Made by a program: the position numbers and the translations under genes. The notes below the pieces were generated by a model. That model searched no databases. It worked only from the letters and a program-made list of their open reading frames with translations, and was not told where the DNA came from. DNA of 64,000 nt from Nocardia sp. NBC_01503 (GTDB lineage Bacteria > Actinomycetota > Actinomycetes > Mycobacteriales > Mycobacteriaceae), in contig NZ_CP109596.1 of the NCBI RefSeq assembly GCF_036327755.1, positions 4,464,001 to 4,528,000 on the forward strand, read 5' to 3'. Within the stretch, counting starts at the first letter, position 1; each line of letters starts with the position of its first letter. Shown one piece after another: positions 1 to 6,954 of the stretch.

Positions 1-203
1 CTGCCCCGAAAGGCCTCGACCGCCGCCCGCGACTTCCACCGCTCGAAGATATTGATCCGGCCGGGATCGACCAGATCCGCGGCGAGCGAGAAGTCCAGAC
101 AACCCGAGGCATTGCGCGCGTGCTCCACGACGGGCACGCACTCCGCGAGGTAGGACTCCCGCTGTTGCGGGTCCACAATGATGTGGCCTGCGACGATCAC
201 CAT
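1..203 (-). CDS. Antibiotic biosynthesis monooxygenase (ABM) domain protein, 3' end outside window
   Basis: The reading frame starts at an ATG (203) with a GGAGG Shine-Dalgarno seven bases upstream and stays open to the window edge, giving 67 residues. The sequence MVIVAGHIIVDPQQR at the start and the NIFERWKS segment near residue 50 match the small ferredoxin-like ABM fold, in which an N-terminal beta strand leads to a helix and the strand 'W/F-E-x-W' packs the dimer. ABM proteins are dimeric cofactor-free oxygenases, heme-degrading enzymes or quinol oxygenases; which one cannot be told from a fragment. It is followed at 284 by a hydrolase on the same strand. Confidence 0.75.
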   Translation of the reverse strand, partial: MVIVAGHIIVDPQQRESYLAECVPVVEHARNASGCLDFSLAADLVDPGRINIFERWKSRAAVEAFRG

Positions 204-283
204 GTGAATCCTCCGCCCGTACGAATCGATCTCTCGCACAGCCTAGGACGGCGAGTCGCGATGGGAATCACCGGTGATGTTTT

Positions 284-1021
284 CTAGCCGAGATACCGGG
301 CGAAGAAGCGGGCTCGGTGGCTCGATTCGAGTCCGCGCATACCGCGATGATCGCCCGGATAGGCGTGCATCGACTTGTCCTGGGACGCACAGCTATCGAA
401 CAGCGTGATGGTCGGCTGCGGTTCGATCTGCGGATCGTCCCAGGCGATCAGGAACTCGACCGGAATGCTGGTCTTGCGTGCCGCCTCGATCAGCGCGTCA
501 TAGACGAAGACCGGTCCGAATGACGCTGCGGCGATGCGGGGTTCCACCGCCGTCAACATCAATCCGATCGCGACGCCGAGCGTCATGCCGCCGTATCCGA
601 TCGGCGCGTCGGGGCCGATCTCGGGCAGCTCCTGGAGGGCGTCGATGGTGGCCTGCCAGTCGGGTACCGCGCGCTCGGCCAGCGAGGTGTTGTACTCGAC
701 GATGAGCGGGCCCATCGGCTCGCCCGTCTGATGGGCCCGCTGGAATGCGGCTCGGGCCGCTATGTCTTCGGCGTCCTGCGGTCGATCGCCATGTCCGGGT
801 GCGTCGATGGCGGCCACGGTGTACCCGCATTCGGTCACCAGATAGCGCGCATTGGCGACCAATCCCGGCGCGTGCTTGTGCATACCGCCGGAGTGGCCAC
901 TCAGCAGGAGCGGTGCGCCGTCGGTGCCTTGTTCGGGGGACCAGAGCGCCCCGGTGATCTCGCCCAGGGTGAACCCGCGCTCGATGACGCCGTTCACAAC
1001 CGTCTCAGAATTGAATTGCAT
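284..1021 (-). CDS. Alpha/beta hydrolase-like protein with Thr at the nucleophile position
   Basis: A 245-residue protein of the alpha/beta hydrolase fold. The oxyanion-hole region is LSGHSGG near residue 41, the nucleophile elbow is GMTLG (145-149), an acid residue is likely D195 or D196 (AWDD), and the base is H225 in PGDH. The elbow normally reads G-x-S-x-G, so T147 replaces the expected serine; its codon ACG is one base from TCG. Catalysis could therefore be weak, changed or lost. Residues around DAPGHG (74-79) fit the family. The gene lies behind a possible 17-codon leader reading frame on the same strand. The substrate is unknown. Confidence 0.8.
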   Translation of the reverse strand: MQFNSETVVNGVIERGFTLGEITGALWSPEQGTDGAPLLLSGHSGGMHKHAPGLVANARYLVTECGYTVAAIDAPGHGDRPQDAEDIAARAAFQRAHQTGEPMGPLIVEYNTSLAERAVPDWQATIDALQELPEIGPDAPIGYGGMTLGVAIGLMLTAVEPRIAAASFGPVFVYDALIEAARKTSIPVEFLIAWDDPQIEPQPTITLFDSCASQDKSMHAYPGDHRGMRGLESSHRARFFARYLG

Positions 1022-1073
1022 GATGGTGCCTCTCGAATGCCTTGCGTGTCAGGCACTCCCCGCGACACCTACG

Positions 1074-1127
1074 TCAATCGCGCAACCGTGAACAGAGCGG
1101 GAGCACCCACATGGATACAGCGTTCAT
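1074..1127 (-). CDS. Possible 17-residue leader peptide upstream of the hydrolase
   Basis: The frame encodes MNAVSMWVLPLCSRLRD and is preceded by a near-perfect Shine-Dalgarno AGGAGGTGA (minus strand, complement of 1133-1141) eight bases from the ATG. It ends 52 bases before the hydrolase start. Such a strong ribosome site in front of so short a frame suggests either a translated regulatory leader or a small protein. It contains single Trp and Cys codons but no run of one amino acid, so classic attenuation is not evident. No family recognised. Confidence 0.45.
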   Translation of the reverse strand: MNAVSMWVLPLCSRLRD

Positions 1128-1234
1128 GGGTCTCACCTCCTCTGACGATTTCACGGCGAAAAGGACAATAGCAACCGGCTCCGCCCCCGTCCACCCATTT
1201 ATGAGCTGGCGGACGAGGGCGGAACCGATCGGTC

Positions 1235-1678
1235 CTATGCCAGGTCGAGCAGGCGCAGATCGCGACCGCGGACCATCCAGCCGGTGAAGGATTCGATGCG
1301 GCCGCAGGACAGACAGCGTTCGGCCGTGGCGAGAGCGCGAATGCCCGAGCCAGCGGCGTAGAGCGAGTAGCCGACGGCGATATTGAAGTCCCGCTGGTCG
1401 CAGTCGCAGACCATGGGCTGGGTACTGCCGTCGTTCCAGTCGTCGCCACAATCGGCTACGAAATGGGCTGTGCCGCAGCCGCGGCATTCCCGGCGGATGG
1501 TGCCCTCGGCCGGGTTGCCCGAGACGCCGAAAACGTCGGTACCGCAGTTCTCGCAGATCGAGTGTCTGACCTCGTGGATCGCATAGCCCTCCGCGCCCAG
1601 TTCACGCAGGTACGGATCCAGATCGAGTGGGTCGTCACCGATGTGCCAATCCCCGTCCGCGCTCATATGCAATGCCAT
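1235..1678 (-). CDS. Zinc-ribbon-like hypothetical protein
   Basis: A protein of 147 residues if started at the ATG at 1678 (another ATG lies at 1666; the open frame extends upstream to 1825 but that part overlaps a possible divergent gene and looks noncoding). It carries four cysteine knuckles: CENCG, CRGCG, a CDCD segment and CLSCG, enough to coordinate two zinc ions. The central part is acidic and aromatic. This looks like a zinc-ribbon protein for nucleic-acid or protein contact; I do not recognise a named family and no catalytic motif is visible. Confidence 0.65.
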   Translation of the reverse strand: MALHMSADGDWHIGDDPLDLDPYLRELGAEGYAIHEVRHSICENCGTDVFGVSGNPAEGTIRRECRGCGTAHFVADCGDDWNDGSTQPMVCDCDQRDFNIAVGYSLYAAGSGIRALATAERCLSCGRIESFTGWMVRGRDLRLLDLA

Positions 1679-1742
1679 AGCCGGGATACAACCAGAAGTC
1701 GCCGGACCTCGCCCCCCGAAGTCGGGACTACTGTGGGCGAAT

Positions 1743-1913
1743 ATGGACCCCAATATCTTGTCGGTACTCACTGGCTTGGGAGTGGGACTGGTCGTGGACA
1801 CCGTGTACGGGTTTCTGACCGCCATCTACCCGCACGTCGGCGCCGGTCTCGGCTCGGTACAACCGGAGTGCGTGCTCGGGACACTATCCGCGGGCACCAC
1901 CTGCATTCGCTGA
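1743..1913 (+). CDS. Possible 56-residue membrane peptide
   Basis: An ATG at 1743 opens a 56-codon frame with a hydrophobic stretch (about residues 5-35, starting ILSVLTGLGVGLVVD) and two cysteines near the C-terminus. It is divergent from the zinc-ribbon gene, with 64 bases between the two starts. There is no clear Shine-Dalgarno, so it may be spurious; the single helix and the compact length are the only support. Confidence 0.3.
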   Translation: MDPNILSVLTGLGVGLVVDTVYGFLTAIYPHVGAGLGSVQPECVLGTLSAGTTCIR

Positions 1914-1927
1914 CGGCTATCCGGTCA

Positions 1928-1985
1928 CGTCATCCCGGCCATGCCTCCCCCCGTCATCCCGGCCAAGGAGCGCGCCGGGATGACG
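1928..1985. repeat. Dispersed palindromic repeat, copy 1
   Basis: CGTCATCCCGGC occurs at 1928-1939 and again at 1952-1963, and its exact reverse complement GCCGGGATGACG is at 1974-1985. The last two form a 12-bp stem with a 10-base loop. The same word family recurs near 35.7 kb. The position just downstream of the trpA stop makes it a possible 3' hairpin for the trp transcript. Confidence 0.75.
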
Positions 1986-2017
1986 AGAGGACTTTCGCCG
2001 CAGGGCTTCCCGGAGCT

Positions 2018-2833
2018 CTACCGGCGTTCGTGGACGGCTTCGGCGAGGGCGGCCGTCAACTCGCGGACCGCGGTCAGCCCGGTCTCCGCGTCGGGGGCGT
2101 CGAGTAGGGCCTTGACCAGCGCGGTACCGACGATGACTCCGTCCGCGAAGGCCGCGACCTCGGTGGCCTGGGCGGGGGTGGAGATGCCGATCCCCACGCA
2201 GACCGGTAGGCCGGTGGTCGCCTTGACGCGTCGCACCAGGGTGCTTGCCGCGGCGCCGACGGACTGTTTGCTGCCGGTGACGCCCATCAGTGCCGAGGCG
2301 TAGACGAATCCTGAACCGGCCGTGGTTATTTCAGCCAACCGGTCATTGGTGCTGCTCGGCGCCACCACGAAAACCGTTGCCAGAGCCATTCTCTCGGCAT
2401 GCTCGCGCCATTGCGCCGATTCCTGGACCGGGAGATCGGACAGGATGCACCCCGCGCCGCCCGCCTCGGCCAGTTCGGTGGTGAAACGCTCGATTCCGTA
2501 GCGCTGGATGGGATTCCAGTAGCTCATCACCAAGATCGGTTTGCCGGTCGCCCGGTACACCTCGCGCACGGTGCGCATCACATCCCTGATGCGGCAACCA
2601 CCGCGCAGGGCGATATCGTCGGCGGTCTGGATGATCGGGCCGTCCAGGACCGGATCACTGTGTGGCAGACCGACTTCGAAGATGTCGGCGCCGCTCTCCA
2701 GAATGGCCGTGATCGCGGTGATACCGCCGTCGACGGTGGGGAAACCGGCGGGCAGATACGCGATGAGTGCGGCTCGATCCTCGCTCGCGGCCTTTGCGAG
2801 GGTATCGGTCAGCAGTTGTTCGTTCCCGCTCAC
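2018..2833 (-). CDS. trpA: Tryptophan synthase alpha chain
   Basis: A 271-residue full-length TrpA. It cleaves indole-3-glycerol phosphate to indole and glyceraldehyde 3-phosphate, passing indole to TrpB. The catalytic pair is visible as E53 in IFEVGLPHSD and D64 in PVLDGP, and the phosphate-binding MGVTGS loop and CVGIGIS strand are present. Its ATG overlaps the trpB stop as ATGA (2830-2833), indicating translational coupling. The PHSDPVLDGP block and TADDIALRGG segment resemble Streptomyces TrpA as I recall it more than the mycobacterial type. Its natural partner TrpB is interrupted by an amber codon. Confidence 0.95.
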   Translation of the reverse strand: MSGNEQLLTDTLAKAASEDRAALIAYLPAGFPTVDGGITAITAILESGADIFEVGLPHSDPVLDGPIIQTADDIALRGGCRIRDVMRTVREVYRATGKPILVMSYWNPIQRYGIERFTTELAEAGGAGCILSDLPVQESAQWREHAERMALATVFVVAPSSTNDRLAEITTAGSGFVYASALMGVTGSKQSVGAAASTLVRRVKATTGLPVCVGIGISTPAQATEVAAFADGVIVGTALVKALLDAPDAETGLTAVRELTAALAEAVHERR

Positions 2834-4062
2834 TTGGAATCCTCCCGCCGCGCGAAGTACTCGGTGGCGGTGTCCATATCCTTATCGCCACGGCCTGAGA
2901 GATTGACCAGCAACAGTCCGTTCGAACCGAGTTCGCGGCCCACCTCGAGGGCTCCGGCGAGTGCGTGCGCGCTCTCGATCGCCGGAATGATGCCCTTGGT
3001 CGCCGACAGCAGGCGAAAGGCTCGCATGGCGGCGTCATCGGTGATCGGGCGGTATTCGCCGCGGCCGATATCGTGCAGGTACGCGTGTTCCGGGCCGATG
3101 CCCGGATAGTCGAGACCCGCTGAGATGGAACAGGGTTCGGTGATCTGCCCCTCATCGTCCTGGAGTACGAAGGAGCGGGAACCGTGCAGAATGCCGGGCT
3201 CACCCGCGCTCAGCGTCGCGGCGTGCGCACCGGTTTCGATGCCGTGCCCGGCGGCCTCACAGCCGATCAGGCGTACCCGCTCGTCATCGAGGAAAGGGTG
3301 GAACAGGCCGATGGCATTCGATCCACCGCCGACGCAGGCGATCGCGGCATCGGGTAAACGCCCTGCGCGCCTGAGGATTTGACGCCGGGCCTCGACACCG
3401 ATCACACGCTGGAAATCGCGGATCATGGCGGGGAAGGGGTGTGGGCCCGCCACCGTGCCGAAGATGTAGTGCGTGGTGTCGGCATTGGCGACCTAGTCGC
3501 GGAATGTCTCGTTGATGGCGTCCTTGAGGGTGCGCGACCCGGAGGCGACCGGAATGACCTGTGCCCCGAGCATTTCCATCCGGGCCACATTGAGCGCCTG
3601 GCGTGCGATATCGACTTCGCCCATGTAGACGGTGCATTCGAGGCCGAACAGCGCGCAGGCGGTCGCGGTCGCCACCCCGTGTGATCCCGCGCCGGTCTCG
3701 GCGATCACCCGGCGCTTGCCCATGCGCCGGGTGAGCAGGGCCTGGCCCAGCACATTGTTGATTTTGTGCGAACCCGTGTGGTTGAGATCCTCGCGTTTGA
3801 GGAAGATCCGCGCACCACCCGCGTGCGCCGCGAATCGCGGCACCTCGGTGAGGGTGGTCGGGCGGCCCGCATAGTCGGCCAGCAGTTCGTCGAACTCGGC
3901 GATGAACGCCGGGTCCAGCTTGGCCTTGTCGTACTCGGCGGCCACCTCCTCCACGGCGGCGACGAGCGCCTCCGGAATGAACTTGCCGCCGAAGTCGCCG
4001 AAATACCCTTCGGCACCGGGGATTCGGCCATCGGGGTCGGGTATGAAGAATTCACTGGTCAT
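2830..4062 (-). pseudogene. trpB: Tryptophan synthase beta chain interrupted by an in-frame TAG
   Basis: The whole 410-codon trpB is present in one frame, but codon 190 is TAG (3493-3495). It follows ...KDAINETFRD and precedes VANADTTHY; the family has Trp (RDWVAN) there, so one TGG-to-TAG change explains it. PLP lysine K100 lies in HTGSHKINN; the C-terminal half keeps GGGSNAIG and SGRGDKDMD. No other damage is seen, so this is a very recent nonsense mutation, a base-call error, or a suppressed codon. TrpB condenses indole with serine. Residue choice is close to Streptomyces TrpB. Downstream trpA overlaps by four bases. Confidence 0.9.
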
Positions 4063-4189
4063 GGTCTGCTCCTGGGGTATGCGGCCCCGGGTCGTCTGGC
4101 TCGGATCGGGTCACGAAGACGCGTATCCGCGCGCCGAATCACGACTCACAGCGGAGTCGGGAACACGCTCGATGAGGAGACGGCAGGGC

Positions 4190-4207
4190 AGGGAGCGCGG
4201 GCTCCCT
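4190..4207 (-). terminator. Hairpin directly after trpM
   Basis: AGGGAGC-GCGG-GCTCCCT forms a 7-bp stem with a four-base loop, touching the trpM stop codon. There is no T-run on the minus strand, so it may be a processing or attenuation hairpin between trpM and trpB rather than a full terminator. Confidence 0.35.
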
Positions 4208-4371
4208 CAAACGCCCTGTCCGGCGCGCGACGCGCCGAGCCATCGCATGCCATTGACCTGTCCGGGTTCGGATCCGATCACATACCGGACCCGACGCCCC
4301 AGCACCCGTCGCGCGGGCGCACGGCAGCCGCGCGGGCGGCAACCGGGAGCGAGGCGGACGCTGATGGACAT
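4207..4371 (-). CDS. trpM: TrpM-like small basic protein upstream of trpB
   Basis: A 54-residue frame with a highly basic N-terminal half (LAPGCRPRGCRAPARRVLG) followed by RRVRYVIGSEPGQVNGMRW. This layout and position, immediately before trpB, match the small modulator TrpM described in Streptomyces coelicolor, where it affects tryptophan synthesis and differentiation; that assignment is from memory of the family. It starts 20 bases after the stop of the upstream gene, so the two may be cotranscribed. Three Cys-free C-terminal residues differ from family members. Too short for most gene finders. Confidence 0.65.
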   Translation of the reverse strand: MSISVRLAPGCRPRGCRAPARRVLGRRVRYVIGSEPGQVNGMRWLGASRAGQGV

Positions 4372-4391
4372 GACCGGAGCCTAACAGCCGC

Positions 4392-5030
4392 TCAGCAGAA
4401 GGTGATGAGGGTGTTGTTGGCCATCGAGACGCGGGCCTCCTCGAACAGCACCAGCCAGGTCTCACGCTCGCGGTAGAACGGATGCTCGTCATCGCCCTCG
4501 TGAATCGCGGCGATCTCGGCATCGGATAGTTCGCCGTCGATCAGCGTAATGCCGAGATGTGCTGCGACAGAGACGAGTTCGCGCAGCAGCTGGGCACTGG
4601 ACCCGACCATCCCGCCGGGAATGCCGAGCGCCTCGTCCGGATACAGCACCTCGTCGAAATCGATCGGCAGGTAATAGCCTTCGCAGTCCGAATGGCACAG
4701 CAGATGGGAATCGAACAGGTAGGTGAGCCGATCCACCACCGGATCGTCGGTCGGATTCTCACCCGCCGCAACGGGTGTCAGCGGTGCGTCCGGATGCTCC
4801 CGGGCATGGGCATAGGCCCGTCGCAGATAGTGAATGAAGCTGTACGGCACCCCGCCCAGTCGACCCCGGGCCGTCTCCGCACCGCGCGCTGCGGGCTCCT
4901 CATGCGGCGGCAGTCCCTCCGCGGCGAGCAACTCATTGATTGCCCGCAGCTGTTCGGCCAGCTCATCGGCGTATTCCTGATCATCGTTCAATGCGTCGGC
5001 GAATACATGCGTCGCCACTGCCAGCCCCAT
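4392..5030 (-). CDS. Hypothetical protein, 212 residues
   Basis: An acidic soluble protein without signal peptide or membrane segment. The middle contains YLFDSHLLCHSDCEGYYLP, with two cysteines and two histidines that could bind a metal, followed by IPGGMVGSS and LLRELVSVAAHLGI, a pattern seen in uncharacterised actinobacterial proteins that bind or sense an unknown ligand. No enzyme motif is recognised. It sits at the head of a probable operon with trpM, trpB and trpA, in the place where Streptomyces carries trpC. Its role in tryptophan metabolism is unproven. Confidence 0.75.
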   Translation of the reverse strand: MGLAVATHVFADALNDDQEYADELAEQLRAINELLAAEGLPPHEEPAARGAETARGRLGGVPYSFIHYLRRAYAHAREHPDAPLTPVAAGENPTDDPVVDRLTYLFDSHLLCHSDCEGYYLPIDFDEVLYPDEALGIPGGMVGSSAQLLRELVSVAAHLGITLIDGELSDAEIAAIHEGDDEHPFYRERETWLVLFEEARVSMANNTLITFC

Positions 5031-5186
5031 GCGCCCGAGATTAGCGCGACCCTATGACAGGTAGCCGGTGCGCGGCGGGGCTCGCGTTGCCTCGCCCGGG
5101 TCATCGTGCCAGCCTGGATGGCAGGAATGCCTGGTCGGGGCGTCGCCGGTTGGGTGCGCGACGGCCGGGTGGTCGAGGAGGATGTC

Positions 5187-5549
5187 GTGAGCTACCAGGC
5201 AGGGCTCGAAGGGGAGGCGAGGCTGCGGGTCACCGTCGAATTCGGGGAGGCCCCAGGGGAACTCGGGGTCAACTGGTCACCGGAGAGTGCGACGGCGGCG
5301 CATATGAAGCTGGAATACGCGCGAATCTTCCTGGTGGCGTTGCGGGCCGAGGCGGAGCGGACGTATGTGGAGTTGGTCGACGGGCATCCGTGGGCGTCGG
5401 TGCGGTTGCCCGAGGCGCTCGCGGCGGGGGAGTACGCCATCGAGGTCGACGGGTACGGCGGCGCCAGTTGGGGTGACGGGCGCTTGGATGCGCGCGGGCG
5501 CAGTGCGTCCTTCACCGTGACCGCGTCCGCCGCCTCCGGGAGGGAATAG
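5187..5549 (+). CDS. Hypothetical protein, 120 residues
   Basis: I chose the GTG at 5187 because GAGGAGG (5175-5181) lies five bases upstream; the frame is open further upstream to a GTG at 5106 and an ATG at 5118, but that part is unsupported. The product is a beta-rich acidic protein with an RLRVTVEF strand, an aromatic NWSPES loop and a GYGGASWGDG turn, ending in a serine/alanine tail. It has no signal peptide. No family is recognised. It is divergent from the trp cassette operon. Confidence 0.6.
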   Translation: MSYQAGLEGEARLRVTVEFGEAPGELGVNWSPESATAAHMKLEYARIFLVALRAEAERTYVELVDGHPWASVRLPEALAAGEYAIEVDGYGGASWGDGRLDARGRSASFTVTASAASGRE

Positions 5550-5721
5550 CCCGCACCGATCTGGACGAGTGATCGATTGTCCAGGTTCTCATTCGGTGGG
5601 GACGGGGCGGGAAAGGCGCGTTATGCTGCTCGGCGAGATCGGCTGCGGCCCTTATGGGGCGGCGCGGGTCGGTGTGGGGAGTGGCCGAGTCGGGCCGCAC
5701 AACGGAAGGGCATAACAGGAT

Positions 5722-6882
5722 ATGCGTGGCGTGGCTGTGCGAGGGGCGCAGGAGCGCCGACACAGATCCCGGGGTGGATGGGCCAGACGGACGGTGGTCG
5801 GCGCCGTCGCGGTGGCACTTGTTCCCTTCGGGGCGTCGGTGGTGGCGGCCGGTCCGGCGGGGGCCGAATACGATCCGTCGGGCTTCGATTTCATGGTCGA
5901 TTCCCCCATGGGAGCGATCAAATCGCGGATCTTCCGGGCCGCCGACGGCAATACCGATCGGGTGGTCTATCTGCTCGATGGTGAACGGGCACAGAACGAT
6001 ATGAACGGCTGGGAGCTGCACACCGGTATTCCGGCCGCGCTCGCCAAATTCAATATCAATGTGGTCACCCCGGTCGGCGGCGAATCCAGCTTCTACGCGG
6101 ACTGGAATGAGCCGAGCAACTTCTTCGGCGTCAATCCCGACGCCTCCCTGCTGCCGGGGCGCGATTCGGGATCGGCCATCGCGGGCTGGGACGAGACCGC
6201 GGGCAAGACCAATACGTACAAGTGGGAAACCTTCATCACGCAGAATCTGCGCAACGCACTGCGAGATCGACTGGGATTCAGCGACAGTCGCAACGGTGTG
6301 TTCGGACTCTCCAGCGGCGGTAGCGCCGCGGTGGTACTGGCGGCCTACCATCCGGACCAGTTCGTGTACGCGGGATCGCTCTCTGGCTACCTGCACTCGT
6401 CCGCGCCGGGTATGCGAGAGGCTCTGCGCCTGGCCATGCTCGCCGCCGGCGGCTACAACATCGACGCCATGGCCGCGGCGGGCAGCCCGGAGTGGGAGCG
6501 GCTCGATGCCGTCGCCTTCGCGCCGACGCTGATCGCCAACAACACGCGGCTGTACATCGCCGCGGGCAGTGCTGTTCCGGCGCAACAGGATCTGTCCTCG
6601 CCGGACGCCATCATCCAGGGCATGCCGCTGGAGGGGATCGCGCTGGCCAATACCAAGGCGTTCCAATCGCGGTTGCAGGCGCTGGGTTATGACAATGTCA
6701 CCTACGACTTCCCGAGTATCGGGGTGCACAACTGGGGTCAATGGGAGCAGGTGGCCAACCGCCTGATGCCCGATATCGCGCAGCACATCGGCAAGCCGCT
6801 GCCCCCGGGCGCGCAGCCTCCCGGTGGACAGCAGCCTCCGGGTGACGGTCCGCCCGGCGGTGGGCAGCCGCCGCAGAAGTAG
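5722..6882 (+). CDS. Antigen 85-type mycolyltransferase / esterase
   Basis: A 386-residue exported protein. A basic N-terminus and hydrophobic stretch (about 23-48, AVAVALVPFGASVVAAG) form a signal peptide. The mature alpha/beta-hydrolase domain has the nucleophile elbow GLSSGGSA with S197, and the base H336 in GVHNWGQW; E304 may be the acid. This is the fold of antigen 85 enzymes, which move mycolic acids between trehalose monomycolate and arabinogalactan or trehalose in the cell envelope. Residues 360-386 are a Pro/Gly/Gln-rich tail absent from Mycobacterium Ag85. It converges on an arabinosyltransferase gene across a strong terminator, so envelope genes cluster here. Confidence 0.9.
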   Translation: MRGVAVRGAQERRHRSRGGWARRTVVGAVAVALVPFGASVVAAGPAGAEYDPSGFDFMVDSPMGAIKSRIFRAADGNTDRVVYLLDGERAQNDMNGWELHTGIPAALAKFNINVVTPVGGESSFYADWNEPSNFFGVNPDASLLPGRDSGSAIAGWDETAGKTNTYKWETFITQNLRNALRDRLGFSDSRNGVFGLSSGGSAAVVLAAYHPDQFVYAGSLSGYLHSSAPGMREALRLAMLAAGGYNIDAMAAAGSPEWERLDAVAFAPTLIANNTRLYIAAGSAVPAQQDLSSPDAIIQGMPLEGIALANTKAFQSRLQALGYDNVTYDFPSIGVHNWGQWEQVANRLMPDIAQHIGKPLPPGAQPPGGQQPPGDGPPGGGQPPQK

Positions 6883-6891
6883 GGTTTGACG

Positions 6892-6936
6892 AAAAGATCC
6901 GCCGCGGACCGGAATTCGGACCGCGGCGGATCTTTT
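6892..6936. terminator. Bidirectional intrinsic terminator
   Basis: AAAAGATCCGCCGCGG and its reverse complement CCGCGGCGGATCTTTT form a 16-bp stem around a 13-base centre, with A/T runs on the outer sides. It can stop both the mycolyltransferase transcript from the left and the arabinosyltransferase transcript from the right. Confidence 0.9.
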
Positions 6937-6954
6937 CTTGTCTACCCGGGCTGG

